In this document: positions 46,004 through 58,057 of the stretch, in pieces | How the letters are laid out: each line of letters opens with the position of its first letter | How positions within the stretch are numbered: position 1 is the stretch's first letter | Assembly (NCBI RefSeq): GCF_018449575.1 | Contig: NZ_JAAVUT010000002.1 | Coordinates: 62,001-126,000, forward strand | Length of the DNA: 64,000 bases | Source: Sodalis sp. dw_96 | Lineage (GTDB): Bacteria > Pseudomonadota > Gammaproteobacteria > Enterobacterales > Enterobacteriaceae | Direction of reading: 5' to 3' | Notes under the pieces: model-generated | Seen by the model: only the letters and a program-made list of their open reading frames with translations | Databases searched by the model: none | Told to the model about the DNA's origin: nothing | Translations under genes and position numbers: made by a program

Positions 46004-46451
46004 AGGCCCGCTATCACCGAACGTGCAGCGAGCCTGTTAAAGGGAGACCGTGCTGATGGGGTCGAAGCGGGCGTGGTTTTTCGCCCGCCGGAGCGCCACA
46101 CGGCACGCTAGGCCCGCTATCACCGAACGTGCAGCGAGCCTGTTAAAGGGAGAGCGCGCCGATGTGGTCGAAGCGGGCGTGGTTTTTCGCCCGCCGGAGC
46201 GCCACACGGCACGCTAGGCCCGCTATCACCGAACGTGCAGCGAGCCTGTTAAAGGGAGAGCGCGCCGATGTGGTCGAAGCGGGCATGATTTTTCTGCCCG
46301 CCGGAGCGCCACACGGCACGCTAGGCCCGCTATCACCGAACGTGCAGCAAGCCTGTTAAAGGGAGACCGTGCTGATGGGGTCGAAGCGGGCGTGGTTTTT
46401 CGCCCGCCGGAGCGCCCCACAGCTCGGTAGGCCCACTATCACCGAACGTGC
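46004..46451 (+). repeat. Tandem array of four 106/107-bp hairpin repeats plus a partial fifth
   Basis: Units begin with AGGCCCGCTATCACCGAACG at 46004, 46110, 46216, 46323 and, partially, 46429. Spacings are 106, 106, 107 and 106 bp. Each full unit holds GCGGGCG-TGGTTTTT-CGCCCGC, a 7-bp hairpin; in unit 3 the closing pair changes on both sides (GCGGGCA/TGCCCGC). Units 1 and 4 share GACCGTGCTGATGGGG; units 2 and 3 share GAGCGCGCCGATGTGG. Confidence 0.95.
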
Positions 46452-46460
46452 TAACGTAAG

Positions 46461-46479
46461 TCCGCGCCGAAGGCGCGGA
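46461..46479 (-). terminator. UUCG-loop hairpin after nuoN
   Basis: The minus strand reads TCCGCGCC-TTC-GGCGCGGA, an 8-bp GC stem closed by the very stable C(UUCG)G tetraloop form. It lies 6 bases after the nuoN stop; no T-run follows. Confidence 0.5.
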
Positions 46480-46484
46480 ACACA

Positions 46485-47942
46485 TTACATAATCGGCTGC
46501 GCCAGCCGCACAATGGCAATCAGCGGCTGCGGATAAATGCCCAGCAGCAGCACCAGCAGCGAGGAGATCAACACCACGACCCCGCCGGCGGTCAACGCCC
46601 AGTTGCTCGGGGTATCCCGCCGTAATCTTTCCGGCGGGCTAAGATACAGGCTGACCATCACCCGCAGATAGTAATAAAGGCCAATGGCGCTGCCTAACAC
46701 CACCGTACCGGTCAACCACCATAAATGGGCGCTCACACCGGCGGCGATGATATAGAACTTGCCGATAAAACCCAGCGTCATGGGGATACCCGCCAGGGAC
46801 AACATCATCACGGTCATCACCGCCGACAAAATAGGCTTATGCCAGAACAGCCCGCGATAAGAGAACAATGAATCGGCATCCGGCCCGGTATAGGGACTGG
46901 ACATCAGGCTGACCACACCGAAGGCGCCCAGGCTGCTGAACAGATAACCCGCCAGATAGACCCCGATCGCTTCCATGGAAAGCAAATGGGCGTTAACCGC
47001 AATCAGACCCACCACCATATAACCCAGGTGGGCAATGGAAGAGTAGCCCAACAGCCGCTTGATATTGCTTTGCCCCAGGGCCATCAGGTTACCGAACAGG
47101 ATGGAGCAGAAAGCGATAATGCCCAGCACCACCCGCAGCGCCTCACTGTCGGTGACCGGCGCGTACAGGAACAAACGCATCAGCACCGCGAAAATCGCCA
47201 CTTTGCTGGCGGTGGCGAGAAAGGTGGACACCGGCGCCGGCGCCCCCTGATACACATCCGGCGTCCAGAGGTGGAACGGCACCAGTGAGAGTTTAAAGCC
47301 GACACCCACAATCATCATGCCCAGTCCCGCCAGCAGCAGCGGCTGTTGCAACATGGCCCCGCTAAGCTGGCGAGCCAGGGTGACAAATGACAGGCTGCCG
47401 GTATCCGCATACACCAGCGCCATGCCGAACAGCAGAAAGGACGATGCGGCGGCGGACAGAAGGGTATATTTGATACTGGCTTCAAACGGGCGTTTTTGCT
47501 GGTAGGCGTAGCCAATCAGGCCGAACAGCGGCAGCGAGAGCAGCTCGATGCCCAGGAACATGGACGCCAGATGCGTGGCCCCCGCCAGCAGTATGCCGCC
47601 CGTGGCGGCGATTAATACCAGCAGATAAAACTCGTCGCGGTTACCGGGATAGCCCGCCAGCCAGGGATACGCGAAGGTGCTGGTTGCCAGGCTGGCAAAC
47701 AGCACCAGCGCGGTATAAAACATCGAATAACCGTCCGCCCGAATCAGCGGCGTGACGTCCATGGGGCCAGCCTGGCCGACGAAAAAGAGTGAAAGCAATG
47801 CCACATTGAGGCCGATGACCGTCAGGGTGGCGTTGACGAAATGGTTGCGTCGCCACGCAATGGACAGCATCACAACCACCACCGTCAATCCGACGATCAA
47901 CAGCGGCAACAGTGCGATCAGTTGTTGAGGAGTTATTGTCAT
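46485..47942 (-). CDS. nuoN: NADH-quinone oxidoreductase subunit N
   Basis: Antiporter-like membrane subunit of complex I, a proton-pumping module. Features: [16 protein letters not shown]-like core ([19 protein letters not shown]), [19 protein letters not shown] with the pumping Lys, and [15 protein letters not shown]. 485 residues, the same as E. coli. Last gene of the nuo operon, 6 bases after nuoM. Confidence 0.97.
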   Translation of the reverse strand: MTITPQQLIALLPLLIVGLTVVVVMLSIAWRRNHFVNATLTVIGLNVALLSLFFVGQAGPMDVTPLIRADGYSMFYTALVLFASLATSTFAYPWLAGYPGNRDEFYLLVLIAATGGILLAGATHLASMFLGIELLSLPLFGLIGYAYQQKRPFEASIKYTLLSAAASSFLLFGMALVYADTGSLSFVTLARQLSGAMLQQPLLLAGLGMMIVGVGFKLSLVPFHLWTPDVYQGAPAPVSTFLATASKVAIFAVLMRLFLYAPVTDSEALRVVLGIIAFCSILFGNLMALGQSNIKRLLGYSSIAHLGYMVVGLIAVNAHLLSMEAIGVYLAGYLFSSLGAFGVVSLMSSPYTGPDADSLFSYRGLFWHKPILSAVMTVMMLSLAGIPMTLGFIGKFYIIAAGVSAHLWWLTGTVVLGSAIGLYYYLRVMVSLYLSPPERLRRDTPSNWALTAGGVVVLISSLLVLLLGIYPQPLIAIVRLAQPIM

Positions 47943-47948
47943 GGCGAA

Positions 47949-49484
47949 TTACGGCCTTGTTGTTGTAAAAGTTGAACCAGCTTCGTTTATCGAGAACCAG
48001 TGCTGTACGTTGCTCATTGCCGCCTGCGACGTCTGCAGTACCGCCTGCGGGAAAATTCCCAGCAATACCAACAGCACCGCCAGCAGCATGATGATTGACA
48101 GCTCTCGTATCGTCATACCCGGCAGGATATCAGGGGATTTGGCCGGACCGTAATAAGCGCGCTGCATCATAATCAGCGCATAAACCGACGCGAATACCAG
48201 GCCGAAGGTGGAAATCACCGTAATAACCGGCACCACCGGGAAGCTGCCGAACAGGATCAGAAATTCACCGACAAAGTTACCGGTACCCGGCATGCCCAGG
48301 GTCGCCACGGCAAAAAACAAAGACAGGGCGGGAATCAGCTTCAGCCGGCCCCACAGGCCGCCCATTTGACGCATGTCGCGGGTGTGCAGGCGTTCATAAA
48401 GCTGTCCGCAGATGATGAACATCCCGGCGGCGGAAAGGCCATGGGCAATCATCTGCACCACCGCGCCCTGATAGGCCAGTTGGCTGCCGCTGTAAATCGC
48501 TATCAGCACGAACCCCATATGGGACACGCTGGTATAGGCAATCAGGCGTTTGATATCGGTCTGGGCAAACGCCATCCAGGCACCGTAAAAAATACCTATT
48601 ACCCCGAGCCACATGGCGATGGGGGCGAATTCGTGGGAGGCATGGGGAAACAGCGGCAGGCTGAAGCGCAGCATGCCGTAGGCCGCGGTTTTCAACAGTA
48701 TGCCCGCCAGGTCGACGGAGCCGGCGGTAGGCGCCTGGCTGTGCGCGTCCGGCAGCCAGCCGTGCAGCGGCACCACCGGCATCTTCACCGCAAAGGCCAG
48801 GAAGAATCCCAGCATCAGCAGATATTCCACCGTGGAAGACATGGGGGTATGCAGCAGATCTTCGTAGTTGAAGGTCCAGGCCCCGGTGGCGTTGTAGTGG
48901 ACGAACACCAGCCCCAGGATGGCCACCAGCATCACCAGACCGCTGGATTGGGTGTAGATGAAGAATTTGGTGGCGGCGGCGATACGGGTTTTACCATCCG
49001 ATGCCCGATGTCCCCATAGGGCGATCAGGAAGTACATCGGCACCAGCATCATTTCCCAGAAGAAGAAAAACAGGAACATGTCGATAGCCAGGAACACGCC
49101 GATGACGCCGCCGAGGATCCACAGCAGGTTAAGGTGGAAGAATCCCTGGTAGCGCTGAATTTCACGCCAGGAACAGAGAATGGCCAGCACCCCCAGCAGC
49201 GCGGTCAGCACCACCATCAGCAAGGACAGCCCGTCCAGCGCCAAATGGAATGAAATGCCGAAGCGCGGTATCCACGGCAGCACATATTCAGATTGCCACT
49301 GGGGCAGCCCCTGCGCCGAAACCAGTGAATAACCTCCCTGCAACCACAACTGCAGGGAGAGCGCCAGTGTCAGCCCCATGGAGATCACGGCAATCCAGCG
49401 CGGTACCTTAGTACCGAATCGCTCGCTTTGCCAACACAGCAGACCGCCAATGAAGGGGAAAAGTATCAGCCAAGGTAGTAGCAT
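47949..49484 (-). CDS. nuoM: NADH-quinone oxidoreductase subunit M
   Basis: Antiporter-like proton-pumping subunit of complex I. FFWEMMLVPMYFLIALWG (conserved Glu), FAVKMPVVPLHGWLPDAHSQ (conserved Lys and His) and FAQTDIKRLIAYTSVSHMGF are diagnostic. 511 residues (E. coli 509). About 145 bases separate it from nuoL, the widest gap in the operon, as in E. coli. Confidence 0.97.
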   Translation of the reverse strand: MLLPWLILFPFIGGLLCWQSERFGTKVPRWIAVISMGLTLALSLQLWLQGGYSLVSAQGLPQWQSEYVLPWIPRFGISFHLALDGLSLLMVVLTALLGVLAILCSWREIQRYQGFFHLNLLWILGGVIGVFLAIDMFLFFFFWEMMLVPMYFLIALWGHRASDGKTRIAAATKFFIYTQSSGLVMLVAILGLVFVHYNATGAWTFNYEDLLHTPMSSTVEYLLMLGFFLAFAVKMPVVPLHGWLPDAHSQAPTAGSVDLAGILLKTAAYGMLRFSLPLFPHASHEFAPIAMWLGVIGIFYGAWMAFAQTDIKRLIAYTSVSHMGFVLIAIYSGSQLAYQGAVVQMIAHGLSAAGMFIICGQLYERLHTRDMRQMGGLWGRLKLIPALSLFFAVATLGMPGTGNFVGEFLILFGSFPVVPVITVISTFGLVFASVYALIMMQRAYYGPAKSPDILPGMTIRELSIIMLLAVLLVLLGIFPQAVLQTSQAAMSNVQHWFSINEAGSTFTTTRP

Positions 49485-49628
49485 GGCGTTATGCGTCCCT
49501 AAATTGAAAAAACCTGAAAAACTTGCTGTCGAACGGGGAAACCGTACTTCCCCCGCTCCGCGCGTGTCGTAACCACCGTTATTTTGTCAGACACCATCCG
49601 TTTGCCGAGAAGCGTTAACGGATAAACG

Positions 49629-51473
49629 TCAGATTAATATCAGCAGCGCCACGACAATCACGGCTCCTAAACTCATCGATGCCGCATACCAGCGTACCTG
49701 CCCGTTTTCGCTCAGGGTCAGGCCGCGACCTCCCCAGCGTGCCAACACCGCCGGGGTATTCATCAAGGCATTCAGCGGATCCCGCTGCAGCAGTCTGGCT
49801 ATGCCCAGATAGGTTTGTACAAACACTTTGTCGTACAGCCAATCGAACCCCCAGGCGTTAAACCACCACAGGGTGAGCAACCGTCCCGGCGCGCTGGCGG
49901 CGATGGATTTCACCAGCAGACGCTGACCGAGATAGAGCCAGGCGGCAATCAGAATACCGGCGATGACCACCACGCCGGAGACGATTTCCAGCGCCATCTT
50001 GCCGTCCTCGCCGGCACGGATGTCCGGCAGGACCCCCGCCAGCGGCGGCGTAATCAGCGCGCCGATAAAGGTGGAGAGCACCAGCAGCACCAGCAGCGGC
50101 AGATGGTGGCTGATGCCTTTGCCGGCATGGGCCTTGATCTGCTCTTTGCCGTGAAAGACGATAAAAATCATGCGGAATGTGTAAATGGAGGTGAGGAACG
50201 CCCCCACCAGGCCCGCCAGCATCAGGTTATTATTGCCGTTCAGCAGGGCGCCCCAGAGGATTTCATCTTTACTGTAGAAACCGGCGGTGACGATGGGGAG
50301 GGCCGACAGCGCCGCGCCACCCACCAAAAAGCAGATGTAGACCAGCGGGATGGATTTACGCAGCCCACCCATCTTGAAAATATTCTGCTCGTGGTGACAG
50401 GCCAGGATAACCGAGCCCGATGAGAGGAACAGCAAGGCTTTGAAAAACGCGTGGGTCATCAGGTGGAAAATGGCCGCATCCCAGGCATGAACACCCAGGG
50501 CCAGGAACATGTAGCCTATCTGGCTCATGGTGGAATAGGCCAGAACGCGCTTTATGTCCGTTTGCACCAGGGCGGCGAATCCCGCCAGCACCAGGGTGAT
50601 GGCGCCGACGATGCCCACCAGATGCAAGACCTCCGGCGCCATCAGGAACAGGCCATGGGTCCGGGCAATCAGGTAAACCCCGGCGGTCACCATGGTAGCG
50701 GCGTGGATCAACGCCGATACCGGGGTGGGACCGGCCATGGCGTCCGCCAGCCAGGTCTGTAACGGCAGCTGAGCCGATTTACCCACCGCCCCCCCGAGCA
50801 GCATCAAGGTTGCCAGGGTGATGGCGGTGGAACCCGCCGCCATATGCTGCGGCGCAAGCACCACCATTTCACGGAAATTCAGCGTGCCCAACTGGGTAAA
50901 CAGGATAAACAGGGCAAAGGCCAACAGCACGTCGCCGACGCGGGTGACGATAAACGCTTTCATCGCCGCCGCGCCGTTTTTCGATTCGGTATAATAGAAA
51001 CCGATGAGCAGGTAACTGCACAATCCCACCCCTTCCCAACCGAGATACATCAGCAGCAGATTATCCGCCAGCACCAGCAGCACCATGCTGGCGATAAACA
51101 GGTTGGTGTAGGCAAAAAAACGCGAGTATCCCTCTTCACCGCGCATATACCAGGCGGCGAACAGATGGATAAGGAAGCCGACCCCGGTGACCACCGACAG
51201 CATGGTAAGTGACAGGCCGTCCAGGCTCAGGGTCACGGCGATATTAAAATTATCCACCGACATCCAGGTCCAGAGCGGCTGATTGAACACCGCCGTGTCG
51301 CCGCTGCGGGTACCGAGGAAATCAATGGCGACCCAGAGGGTGGTGAGCGCCGCCAGCAGTATGGTACCGACGCCCACGAAGGCCGATGCGTTTTCCCCCC
51401 AGCGTCCCCGGGAAAACGCCAGCAGCAGGTATCCCAGCAAAGGGAACAGAATGGTTAAGTAAAGTAGGTTCAT
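49629..51473 (-). CDS. nuoL: NADH-quinone oxidoreductase subunit L
   Basis: Largest antiporter-like subunit, with the long C-terminal lateral helix typical of NuoL ([23 protein letters not shown] and beyond). Core motifs: [42 protein letters not shown] and [21 protein letters not shown]. 614 residues (E. coli 613). Overlaps nuoK by four bases. Confidence 0.97.
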   Translation of the reverse strand: MNLLYLTILFPLLGYLLLAFSRGRWGENASAFVGVGTILLAALTTLWVAIDFLGTRSGDTAVFNQPLWTWMSVDNFNIAVTLSLDGLSLTMLSVVTGVGFLIHLFAAWYMRGEEGYSRFFAYTNLFIASMVLLVLADNLLLMYLGWEGVGLCSYLLIGFYYTESKNGAAAMKAFIVTRVGDVLLAFALFILFTQLGTLNFREMVVLAPQHMAAGSTAITLATLMLLGGAVGKSAQLPLQTWLADAMAGPTPVSALIHAATMVTAGVYLIARTHGLFLMAPEVLHLVGIVGAITLVLAGFAALVQTDIKRVLAYSTMSQIGYMFLALGVHAWDAAIFHLMTHAFFKALLFLSSGSVILACHHEQNIFKMGGLRKSIPLVYICFLVGGAALSALPIVTAGFYSKDEILWGALLNGNNNLMLAGLVGAFLTSIYTFRMIFIVFHGKEQIKAHAGKGISHHLPLLVLLVLSTFIGALITPPLAGVLPDIRAGEDGKMALEIVSGVVVIAGILIAAWLYLGQRLLVKSIAASAPGRLLTLWWFNAWGFDWLYDKVFVQTYLGIARLLQRDPLNALMNTPAVLARWGGRGLTLSENGQVRWYAASMSLGAVIVVALLILI

Positions 51474-51772
51474 CCGTGCATCTCGCTGACTTTATCAATG
51501 TTCAGGTTTTGGCGACGACGATGCAGCTGCAGCAACAGTGCCAGGCCGATACTGGCCTCCGCCGCGCCAAGACTGATGGCCAGAATATACATCACCTGTC
51601 CGTCGGCCTGTCCCCAGTAACTGCCCGCCACCACAAACGCCAGGGCGGAGGCGTTGATCATGATTTCAAGCCCCAGCAGCATAAACAGCAGGTTGCGGCG
51701 GATAAGCATGCCCGTCAAACCGAGAACAAACAGTATGGCGGCCAGAATGAGTCCGTGGGATAACGGGATCAT
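51470..51772 (-). CDS. nuoK: NADH-quinone oxidoreductase subunit K
   Basis: Three-helix membrane subunit. [38 protein letters not shown] with the essential Glu, and [20 protein letters not shown] with the second conserved Glu. 100 residues as in E. coli. Start and stop both overlap neighbouring genes by four bases. Confidence 0.98.
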   Translation of the reverse strand: MIPLSHGLILAAILFVLGLTGMLIRRNLLFMLLGLEIMINASALAFVVAGSYWGQADGQVMYILAISLGAAEASIGLALLLQLHRRRQNLNIDKVSEMHG

Positions 51773-52329
51773 GCTTGTTCCTCCGATTTTCTTTTTATGG
51801 CATCGGGAAGTTTCGGCCCCTTGGCCTGGACATCCATTTCACGGTCTTCACGTCCCAAATGGAAGGCCACCACCAAACCGGCCAGCAGCAGCATGGAAGC
51901 CAGCTCCACCGCCAGGACATAAGGCCCGAACAGCGTGATACCGACGTTTTTCGCACTGATCATCTCGCCGCTGATGCCATGATCCGGGGCGCCGTGTATC
52001 CCCCGAATCAGGGTCCACAGCAGCAGCAGCGACAGGATACCCGGTCCGATCCAGGCCGAGGGCGTCAGCCAATCACGCTCTTGGCGCGCCGTGGACGCCC
52101 CGAGATTAAGCATCATCACCACGAACACGAACAGCACCATGATGGCGCCGGCATACACAATAATTTCCAGCGCGCCGGCAAAATACGCGCCAAGGGTAAA
52201 AAACACGCAGGCAATGGCCAGCAGCGACACGATCAGATACAGCAGTGCGCGGACCGGATGGGTGTGGGTAATGACCCGCAGCGTGGCCAATATGGCCACC
52301 AGACCGGCTACATAAAAAGCGACTTCCAT
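51769..52329 (-). CDS. nuoJ: NADH-quinone oxidoreductase subunit J
   Basis: Five-helix membrane subunit of complex [20 protein letters not shown] at the start and [20 protein letters not shown] (the pi-bulge helix) are typical. The ATG at 52329 lies after TAAGGAGTTAAGC, a good ribosome-binding site; longer in-frame readings are not family-like. 186 residues, ending in a polar tail. Confidence 0.96.
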   Translation of the reverse strand: MEVAFYVAGLVAILATLRVITHTHPVRALLYLIVSLLAIACVFFTLGAYFAGALEIIVYAGAIMVLFVFVVMMLNLGASTARQERDWLTPSAWIGPGILSLLLLWTLIRGIHGAPDHGISGEMISAKNVGITLFGPYVLAVELASMLLLAGLVVAFHLGREDREMDVQAKGPKLPDAIKRKSEEQA

Positions 52330-52339
52330 GCTTAACTCC

Positions 52340-52882
52340 TTAGGGCAGCAAACCTTTGACGTCGATGGGTTTGGCTTCGTTTTCCGCTTGGCCCTTATCT
52401 TTCCCACCGATCGCCATGCCGGCCATCCGGTAAAAATTATATTCCGGATACTTACCCGGCCCCGAAATCAGCAAATTTTCTTTCTCATACACTAAATCCT
52501 GCCGCCTGTACTCGCCCATTTCAAAATCCGGCGTCAGCTGGATTGCCGTGGTGGGGCAGGCTTCTTCACACAAACCACAGAAAATGCAGCGGGAAAAGTT
52601 AATACGGAAAAATTCCGGATACCAGCGTCCATCGGCGGTCTCCGCCTTCTGCAGCGAAATACAGGCCACGGGACAGGCTACGGCACACAGGTTACAGGCA
52701 ACACAGCGCTCCTCGCCGTCGGGATCCCGGGTCAATACGATGCGGCCGCGGAAACGGGGCGGCGGATTCACCGGCACGTCGGGATACATCTGGGTTTCGC
52801 GTTTATTAAACGCTTGCATGCCAATCATCCAGATACTGCGTAACTGGGTGCCGCAACCAAAGACCAGCTCTTTTAATGTCAT
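52340..52882 (-). CDS. nuoI: NADH-quinone oxidoreductase subunit I
   Basis: Peripheral-arm ferredoxin-like subunit carrying clusters N6a and N6b. Two 4Fe-4S motifs: [16 protein letters not shown] and [16 protein letters not shown]. Start [20 protein letters not shown] as in E. coli; ATG 52882. 180 residues. Confidence 0.98.
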   Translation of the reverse strand: MTLKELVFGCGTQLRSIWMIGMQAFNKRETQMYPDVPVNPPPRFRGRIVLTRDPDGEERCVACNLCAVACPVACISLQKAETADGRWYPEFFRINFSRCIFCGLCEEACPTTAIQLTPDFEMGEYRRQDLVYEKENLLISGPGKYPEYNFYRMAGMAIGGKDKGQAENEAKPIDVKGLLP

Positions 52883-52896
52883 GGTTTTTTCACCCC

Positions 52897-53874
52897 CTAT
52901 TGAGCGTTGTACAAGATGACCGCCGCTGTTCCCAGCAGGTTCAGCAGCGTTAACGGCAGACAGAATTTCCAACCGAAAGCCATCACCTGGTCATAACGCG
53001 GACGGGGCAGCGCCGCGCGTATCAGGATGAACATCATCATAAAAAAGGCGGTCTTGATGGCGAACCAAATAAAGGAGGGTAAAAACGGCCCCTGCCAGCC
53101 ACCAAAAAACAGCGTCACTATCAGGGCCGACACCGTCACGATACCGATGTATTCCCCGACAAAAAACAGACCGAATTTCATGCCGGAATATTCGATGTGA
53201 TAACCGTCGGCCAGTTCCTGTTCGGCCTCCGGCTGGTCGAAGGGATGGCGGTGGCACACCGCAATCCCGGCCAGCACAAAGGTGGCGAAACCGAAGAACT
53301 GCGGGATGATATTCCACAAATGCGCCTGGGAAGCGACGATATCCCCCAGCTTGAAGGATCCGGCCCGCGCCACCACGCCCATCAGCGACAGCCCGAGGAA
53401 CACTTCGTAGCTCAGGGTTTGCGCCGAGGCGCGCATGGCCCCCAGCAGGGAGTATTTATTATTGCTCGACCAGCCGGCGAACAGCACCGCGTATACCGCC
53501 AGACCACCCATCATCAGAAAGAACAGCACGCCGATGTTGAGATCCGCCACCACCCAGCTGGAACTCACCGGTACGATGGCGAAGGAGAGCAGCAGCGCGG
53601 TAAAGGCGATCACCGGCGCCAGGGTGAATATCATCCGGTCGGCGAACGGCGGGATCCAGTCCTCTTTAAAGAACATCTTCACCATGTCCGCCACCAGCTG
53701 GAGCGAACCGCCCCACCCTACCCGGTTTGGTCCGTAACGGTTCTGGAACAACCCCAGCAGACGGCGTTCGCCAAAGCTCATGAACGCACCGCAGGACACC
53801 ACCACCAGCAAAATGACAATCGCTTTCAGCACGGCAATAATGGCGTCAATCACATCCGATGTTAACCAACTCAT
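52897..53874 (-). CDS. nuoH: NADH-quinone oxidoreductase subunit H
   Basis: Membrane subunit at the quinone-binding junction with the peripheral arm. [20 protein letters not shown] and the cytoplasmic loop [20 protein letters not shown], rich in conserved acids, are diagnostic. 325 residues, the same as E. coli. The start overlaps the nuoG stop by four bases. Confidence 0.98.
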   Translation of the reverse strand: MSWLTSDVIDAIIAVLKAIVILLVVVSCGAFMSFGERRLLGLFQNRYGPNRVGWGGSLQLVADMVKMFFKEDWIPPFADRMIFTLAPVIAFTALLLSFAIVPVSSSWVVADLNIGVLFFLMMGGLAVYAVLFAGWSSNNKYSLLGAMRASAQTLSYEVFLGLSLMGVVARAGSFKLGDIVASQAHLWNIIPQFFGFATFVLAGIAVCHRHPFDQPEAEQELADGYHIEYSGMKFGLFFVGEYIGIVTVSALIVTLFFGGWQGPFLPSFIWFAIKTAFFMMMFILIRAALPRPRYDQVMAFGWKFCLPLTLLNLLGTAAVILYNAQ

Positions 53875-56600
53875 AATGCGGCCTCCCGCAGATTGTCAAC
53901 GGTTTGCCCCAGCCACACCGGCGGAATGCCCGGTAAACCCAGCGGCAGACCGATCTGACCGACGGTCAAGCCCTCGCTGAATCTCACCGGCAGCCGCACC
54001 GATTGGCCGGCGCAGGTAAACTCCAACAGCGTGCCGCTGTTGACCCCCAGCCGCTCGGCGTCCCGTCGGTTGACCGCCACATAAGGCGCAGGCATCCGCT
54101 CCTGGATAACCGCCGCGCGCTGTGAGGTTTCCTCACTGCCGAACAGATGATAATACGGGGCGATACGCCACCGTCCGTCCGATAGCGGGGAAAAGGCCGC
54201 CGGGATGGCGGTGAAGTAAGCCAGGCTGCCGTCACCGGGTTCCAGCAACCGAACGCCGGGATCGCCGTTTCGCAAATGTCCGCCCACTTCATCCTGGAAC
54301 TTGTTCCAGGCCTGCGGGGAGTTCCAGCCCGGCGCCCAGGCGAAAGCCACCTGTTTACTGAGGCCCTGCGGACTGCTGTTTCCTTCCATGGAGAAGGCGA
54401 ACATGGTGTCCTGGTCCTGCGGCTGGCGGGGTTCGTGCACGCTGATGTTGGCGCGCATGGCGGTCCGCCCGCTGTAGCGGTGGGGTTCGCGGGCCAGTTT
54501 CTGGCCGCTGACGCGAAAGCCGGCGTTCGGCGCGGCCTGGACGATGCCTGCCAATTGCGGCAGCGCCTCGGCGCAGGCGGCGATGATATGGTCAAACTGA
54601 GTCCAGTCCACGTGGCGATTCAGGTAGGTGGAATGCAGCGAGTGCAGCCAGCGCCAGCTTTCCAGCATCACTGTCTGGCTATCATAATACGCCGGATCGA
54701 ACACCTGGAAGAAACGCTGCGCCCGGCCTTCCTGGTTCACCAGCGTGCCGTCGCTTTCGGCAAAGCTGGCCGCCGGCAGGATCAGATCGGCTTTATCCAT
54801 AATGGCGGTATGCTGATGGTCCACCACAATCAGGTTAATGGCTTTCGCCAATGCGGCATCGATACGCGGGGCCGAGCCATGGCGATAGAGATCGTTTTCC
54901 AGCACGATAACGCTGTCCGCCGCGCCGCTTTCCAACTGTTCCAGCGCATCGTCAAGAGAACCGCCGCCCATCATCGCCAGCCCCATGCTGTTGGCGCTCG
55001 GCGCGACAAAGGTTATACCGACATCGGCGCCGCGGCCTTTCAACGCCTGGGCAACGTTGGCGGCGGCGGCAATCACCGCTTCGCTGCCTGCTCCGCCGCC
55101 GGAAATAATCAGCGGCTTACGGGCGCCGGCCAAGGCCTGCACCACCACATCCAGTTTATCTTTCACCTCGTCGGCCAGGTCCGTCACCGCCGGCGCGCCG
55201 TCATCCAGGGCATGCGCGATGGCGAAACCAAGACGGGCCTGATCCTCCACCGGAGCGCAATAGGTCCAGGCGGAAAGATCGTCGAGCCTGGTGCTATCGA
55301 CATTGGTGACAAACAAAGGATAACCGGCGCGTTGACCGATGGTTTCAATGGCGGCAATCTGCCAGTCCGAGATTTTTTGCGCCGCGGCCATTTCCCGCGA
55401 CTTGCCCTTGACCGCCTGGCGAACCGCCAGGGCGATACGGGCGCCGGTCTGGGTCAGGTCTTCACCCAATATCAACACCGCATCGTAACCCTCGATTTCC
55501 CGCAGGGCCGGGGTGCGGATACCGCCGTCGCGCAATATCCGCAGCATCAGCGCCATCCGGCCCTGTTCAGCGGCGGAGACACCGGTATAAAAATTGGCGG
55601 CGCCCACCAGTTCGCGTAGAGCGAAGTTGCTCTCCACGCTGGCTCGAGGCGACCCGATGCCGATCATTTTTTTGGCCTGCCGCAGCGCGTCGGCGGCCCC
55701 TTGCATCGCCTGTTCGGCGTTCAGGGCGATCCAGTCCTCGCCGCGACGCTGCCGGGGCTGGCGGGGACGGTCCTTAAGATTGACGTAACCGTAGCCGAAA
55801 CGACCGCGATCGCAGAGAAAATAGTGATTCACGCTGCCGTTAAAGCGGTTTTCAATGCGGCGCAGTTCACCGTAACGCTCCCCGGGGCTGGTGTTGCAGC
55901 CGACGCTGCATTGCTGGCAGACGCTGGGAGCGAACTGCATATCCCATTTGCGGTTGTAACGTTCGGAATGGGTTTTATCGGTAAACACCCCGGTGGGACA
56001 AACTTCCACCAGATTGCCCGAGAACTCGCTTTCCAGCGCCCCATCCTGGGTACGGCCGAAATAGACGTTGTCATGGGCGCCATAGACGCCGAGATCCGTG
56101 CCGTCGGCATAGTCTTTATAGTAACGGACGCATCGGTAGCAGGCGATGCAGCGGTTCATCTCATGGGAAATAAACGGTCCGAGATACTGGTTGCGATGGG
56201 TCCGTTTGGTAAAACGGTAGCGGCGGAAATTCTGCCCGGTCATCACCGTCATATCCTGCAAATGGCAGTTACCGCCCTCTTCGCATACCGGGCAGTCGTG
56301 GGGATGATTGATCATCAACCACTCCACCACGCTTTGGCGGAAATTTTTCGCTTCGTCATCGGCAATGGAAATAAAGGTGCCGTCCGACGCCGGCGTCATA
56401 CAGGACATCACCAGCCGGCCGCGGGTGTCTTCGGCGTTTTGGTATTGCTTGACCGCGCACTGGCGGCAAGCGCCGACGCTGCCCAGCGCCGGATGCCAGC
56501 AAAAATAGGGAATATCAAGGCCCAGCGAGAGACAAGCGTGCAGCAGATTGTCCGCCCCGTTAACCTCATATTCCTTGCCGTCTACATGAATGGTAGCCAT
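53871..56600 (-). CDS. nuoG: NADH-quinone oxidoreductase subunit G
   Basis: Large peripheral subunit with several Fe-S clusters. N-terminal 2Fe-2S ferredoxin ([19 protein letters not shown]), His-ligated 4Fe-4S ([20 protein letters not shown]), then [11 protein letters not shown], the additional N7-type cluster [16 protein letters not shown], and a molybdopterin-oxidoreductase-like C-terminal part without the cofactor. Start at ATG 56600 ([15 protein letters not shown]) matches E. coli; an ATG three codons upstream is possible. 909 residues from 56600. Confidence 0.97.
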   Translation of the reverse strand: MATIHVDGKEYEVNGADNLLHACLSLGLDIPYFCWHPALGSVGACRQCAVKQYQNAEDTRGRLVMSCMTPASDGTFISIADDEAKNFRQSVVEWLMINHPHDCPVCEEGGNCHLQDMTVMTGQNFRRYRFTKRTHRNQYLGPFISHEMNRCIACYRCVRYYKDYADGTDLGVYGAHDNVYFGRTQDGALESEFSGNLVEVCPTGVFTDKTHSERYNRKWDMQFAPSVCQQCSVGCNTSPGERYGELRRIENRFNGSVNHYFLCDRGRFGYGYVNLKDRPRQPRQRRGEDWIALNAEQAMQGAADALRQAKKMIGIGSPRASVESNFALRELVGAANFYTGVSAAEQGRMALMLRILRDGGIRTPALREIEGYDAVLILGEDLTQTGARIALAVRQAVKGKSREMAAAQKISDWQIAAIETIGQRAGYPLFVTNVDSTRLDDLSAWTYCAPVEDQARLGFAIAHALDDGAPAVTDLADEVKDKLDVVVQALAGARKPLIISGGGAGSEAVIAAAANVAQALKGRGADVGITFVAPSANSMGLAMMGGGSLDDALEQLESGAADSVIVLENDLYRHGSAPRIDAALAKAINLIVVDHQHTAIMDKADLILPAASFAESDGTLVNQEGRAQRFFQVFDPAYYDSQTVMLESWRWLHSLHSTYLNRHVDWTQFDHIIAACAEALPQLAGIVQAAPNAGFRVSGQKLAREPHRYSGRTAMRANISVHEPRQPQDQDTMFAFSMEGNSSPQGLSKQVAFAWAPGWNSPQAWNKFQDEVGGHLRNGDPGVRLLEPGDGSLAYFTAIPAAFSPLSDGRWRIAPYYHLFGSEETSQRAAVIQERMPAPYVAVNRRDAERLGVNSGTLLEFTCAGQSVRLPVRFSEGLTVGQIGLPLGLPGIPPVWLGQTVDNLREAAL

Positions 56601-56707
56601 AGTCAGCATGCTTCCGTGTGGCCCGTAAAACCGCGGGCGTTAATCAAAAATGCGTCTTGTGCATAACAGCGGTCGCCCATGCCCGACGGCGGACAACCAC
56701 TGCAGGG

Positions 56708-58057
56708 TTACCAACGCGCTTTCAGCAAATTTGGCTGTACACCGGCAATCGCACGGGTATTACCGATATGCTGCGGTGCAATTCCCGCTTCGAATTCTTC
56801 CCGGAAATATTTAATGGCGCTTTGCAACGGTTCAACCGCACCCGGAGCATGGGCGCAGAAAGTCTTGCCCGGGCCGAGGAAACGGCAAAGCTGCTCCAGG
56901 GTTTCTATGTCCCCCGGCTGTCCCCGGCCGGTTTCCAGCGCCTGCAGCAGCTTCACGCTCCAGGGCAGGCCGTCGCGGCAAGGCGTACACCAGCCGCAGG
57001 ATTCACGGGCGAAAAATTCTTCCAGGTTGCGCGTCAGGGAAACCATATTGATTTCATTATCCACCGCCATGGCCAGCGCGGTTCCCAGACGACTGCCCGC
57101 TTTACCGATATGCTCGAAGTCCATCGGCAGATCCAGGTGATCCCCGGTGAGAAAATCGGTACCGGCGCCGCCGGGCTGCCAGGCTTTCAAGGTCAGGCCG
57201 TCGCGCATGCCGCCGGCATAATCCTCCAGGATTTCCCGCGCCGTGATGCCGAAGGGCAGTTCCCAGACGCCGGGATTTTTTACCCGGCCGGAAAAGCCCA
57301 TCATCTTGGTGCCGGTATCGTTGCTTTTGCCCGCCGTGATGCCTTTGTACCACTCCACCCCATCGGCCACGATGGCCGGCACGTTGCACAGGGTTTCCAC
57401 GTTATTGACGCAAGTGGGTTTACCCCAGGCTCCGGCGGTGGCCGGGAACGGCGGTTTGGAACGCGGATTTGCGCGGCGGCCTTCCAGCGAGCTTATCAGC
57501 GCGGTTTCCTCCCCACATATATAGCGGCCGGCGCCGGTATGCACCATCAACTCGAAGTCAAATCCGCTGCCGAGAATATTCTTGCCCAGATAACCGGCTT
57601 CGGTGGCCTCGGCGATGGCGCGGCGCAGGTGCGCCGCCGCTTCGATATATTCACCGCGCAGGAAGATATACCCGCGGTAGGCTTTCAGCGCGAAGGCGGC
57701 AATCAGCATGCCTTCCACCAGCAGATGGGGCAGTTGCTCCATCAGCAGCCGGTCTTTATAGGTGCCGGGTTCCATTTCATCCGCATTGCACAGCAAATAG
57801 CGGATATTCATGGACGGGTCTTTCGGCATCAGACTCCATTTCAGCCCGGTGGAAAAGCCGGCGCCGCCGCGCCCTTTCAGGCCGGAATCCTTCACCAGGG
57901 CGACGATATCTTCCGGGGAAATGCCTTTAAGGGCCTTTTGGGCGCCGGCATAACCATTTTTGCCGCGGTATTCGTCCAGCCAGACCGGTTGTTGATCGTC
58001 CCGCAGGCGCCAGGTCAGCGGATGCGTTTCAGCAGTAAGTATAATCTGTTTGGTCAT
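56708..58057 (-). CDS. nuoF: NADH-quinone oxidoreductase subunit F
   Basis: NADH-binding flavoprotein. [17 protein letters not shown] for [22 protein letters not shown] for [22 protein letters not shown], and the N3 cluster [12 protein letters not shown]. 449 residues (E. coli 445). Overlaps nuoE by four bases; about 107 bases lie between its stop and nuoG. Confidence 0.98.
   Translation of the reverse strand: MTKQIILTAETHPLTWRLRDDQQPVWLDEYRGKNGYAGAQKALKGISPEDIVALVKDSGLKGRGGAGFSTGLKWSLMPKDPSMNIRYLLCNADEMEPGTYKDRLLMEQLPHLLVEGMLIAAFALKAYRGYIFLRGEYIEAAAHLRRAIAEATEAGYLGKNILGSGFDFELMVHTGAGRYICGEETALISSLEGRRANPRSKPPFPATAGAWGKPTCVNNVETLCNVPAIVADGVEWYKGITAGKSNDTGTKMMGFSGRVKNPGVWELPFGITAREILEDYAGGMRDGLTLKAWQPGGAGTDFLTGDHLDLPMDFEHIGKAGSRLGTALAMAVDNEINMVSLTRNLEEFFARESCGWCTPCRDGLPWSVKLLQALETGRGQPGDIETLEQLCRFLGPGKTFCAHAPGAVEPLQSAIKYFREEFEAGIAPQHIGNTRAIAGVQPNLLKARW

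Larger units (their letters stand above)
45876..46484. other. Intergenic region between fetM and nuoN
   Basis: About 610 bp. From the fetM side: leader, Fur-like box and candidate promoter (45898-45945), a short AT stretch, the 106-bp tandem repeat array (46004-46451), then the nuo-side hairpin (46461-46479). Confidence 0.85.

Noticed and set aside
46004-46451. CRISPR array
   Set aside because: Units are nearly identical over their full 106 bp, with no unique spacers and no cas genes nearby.
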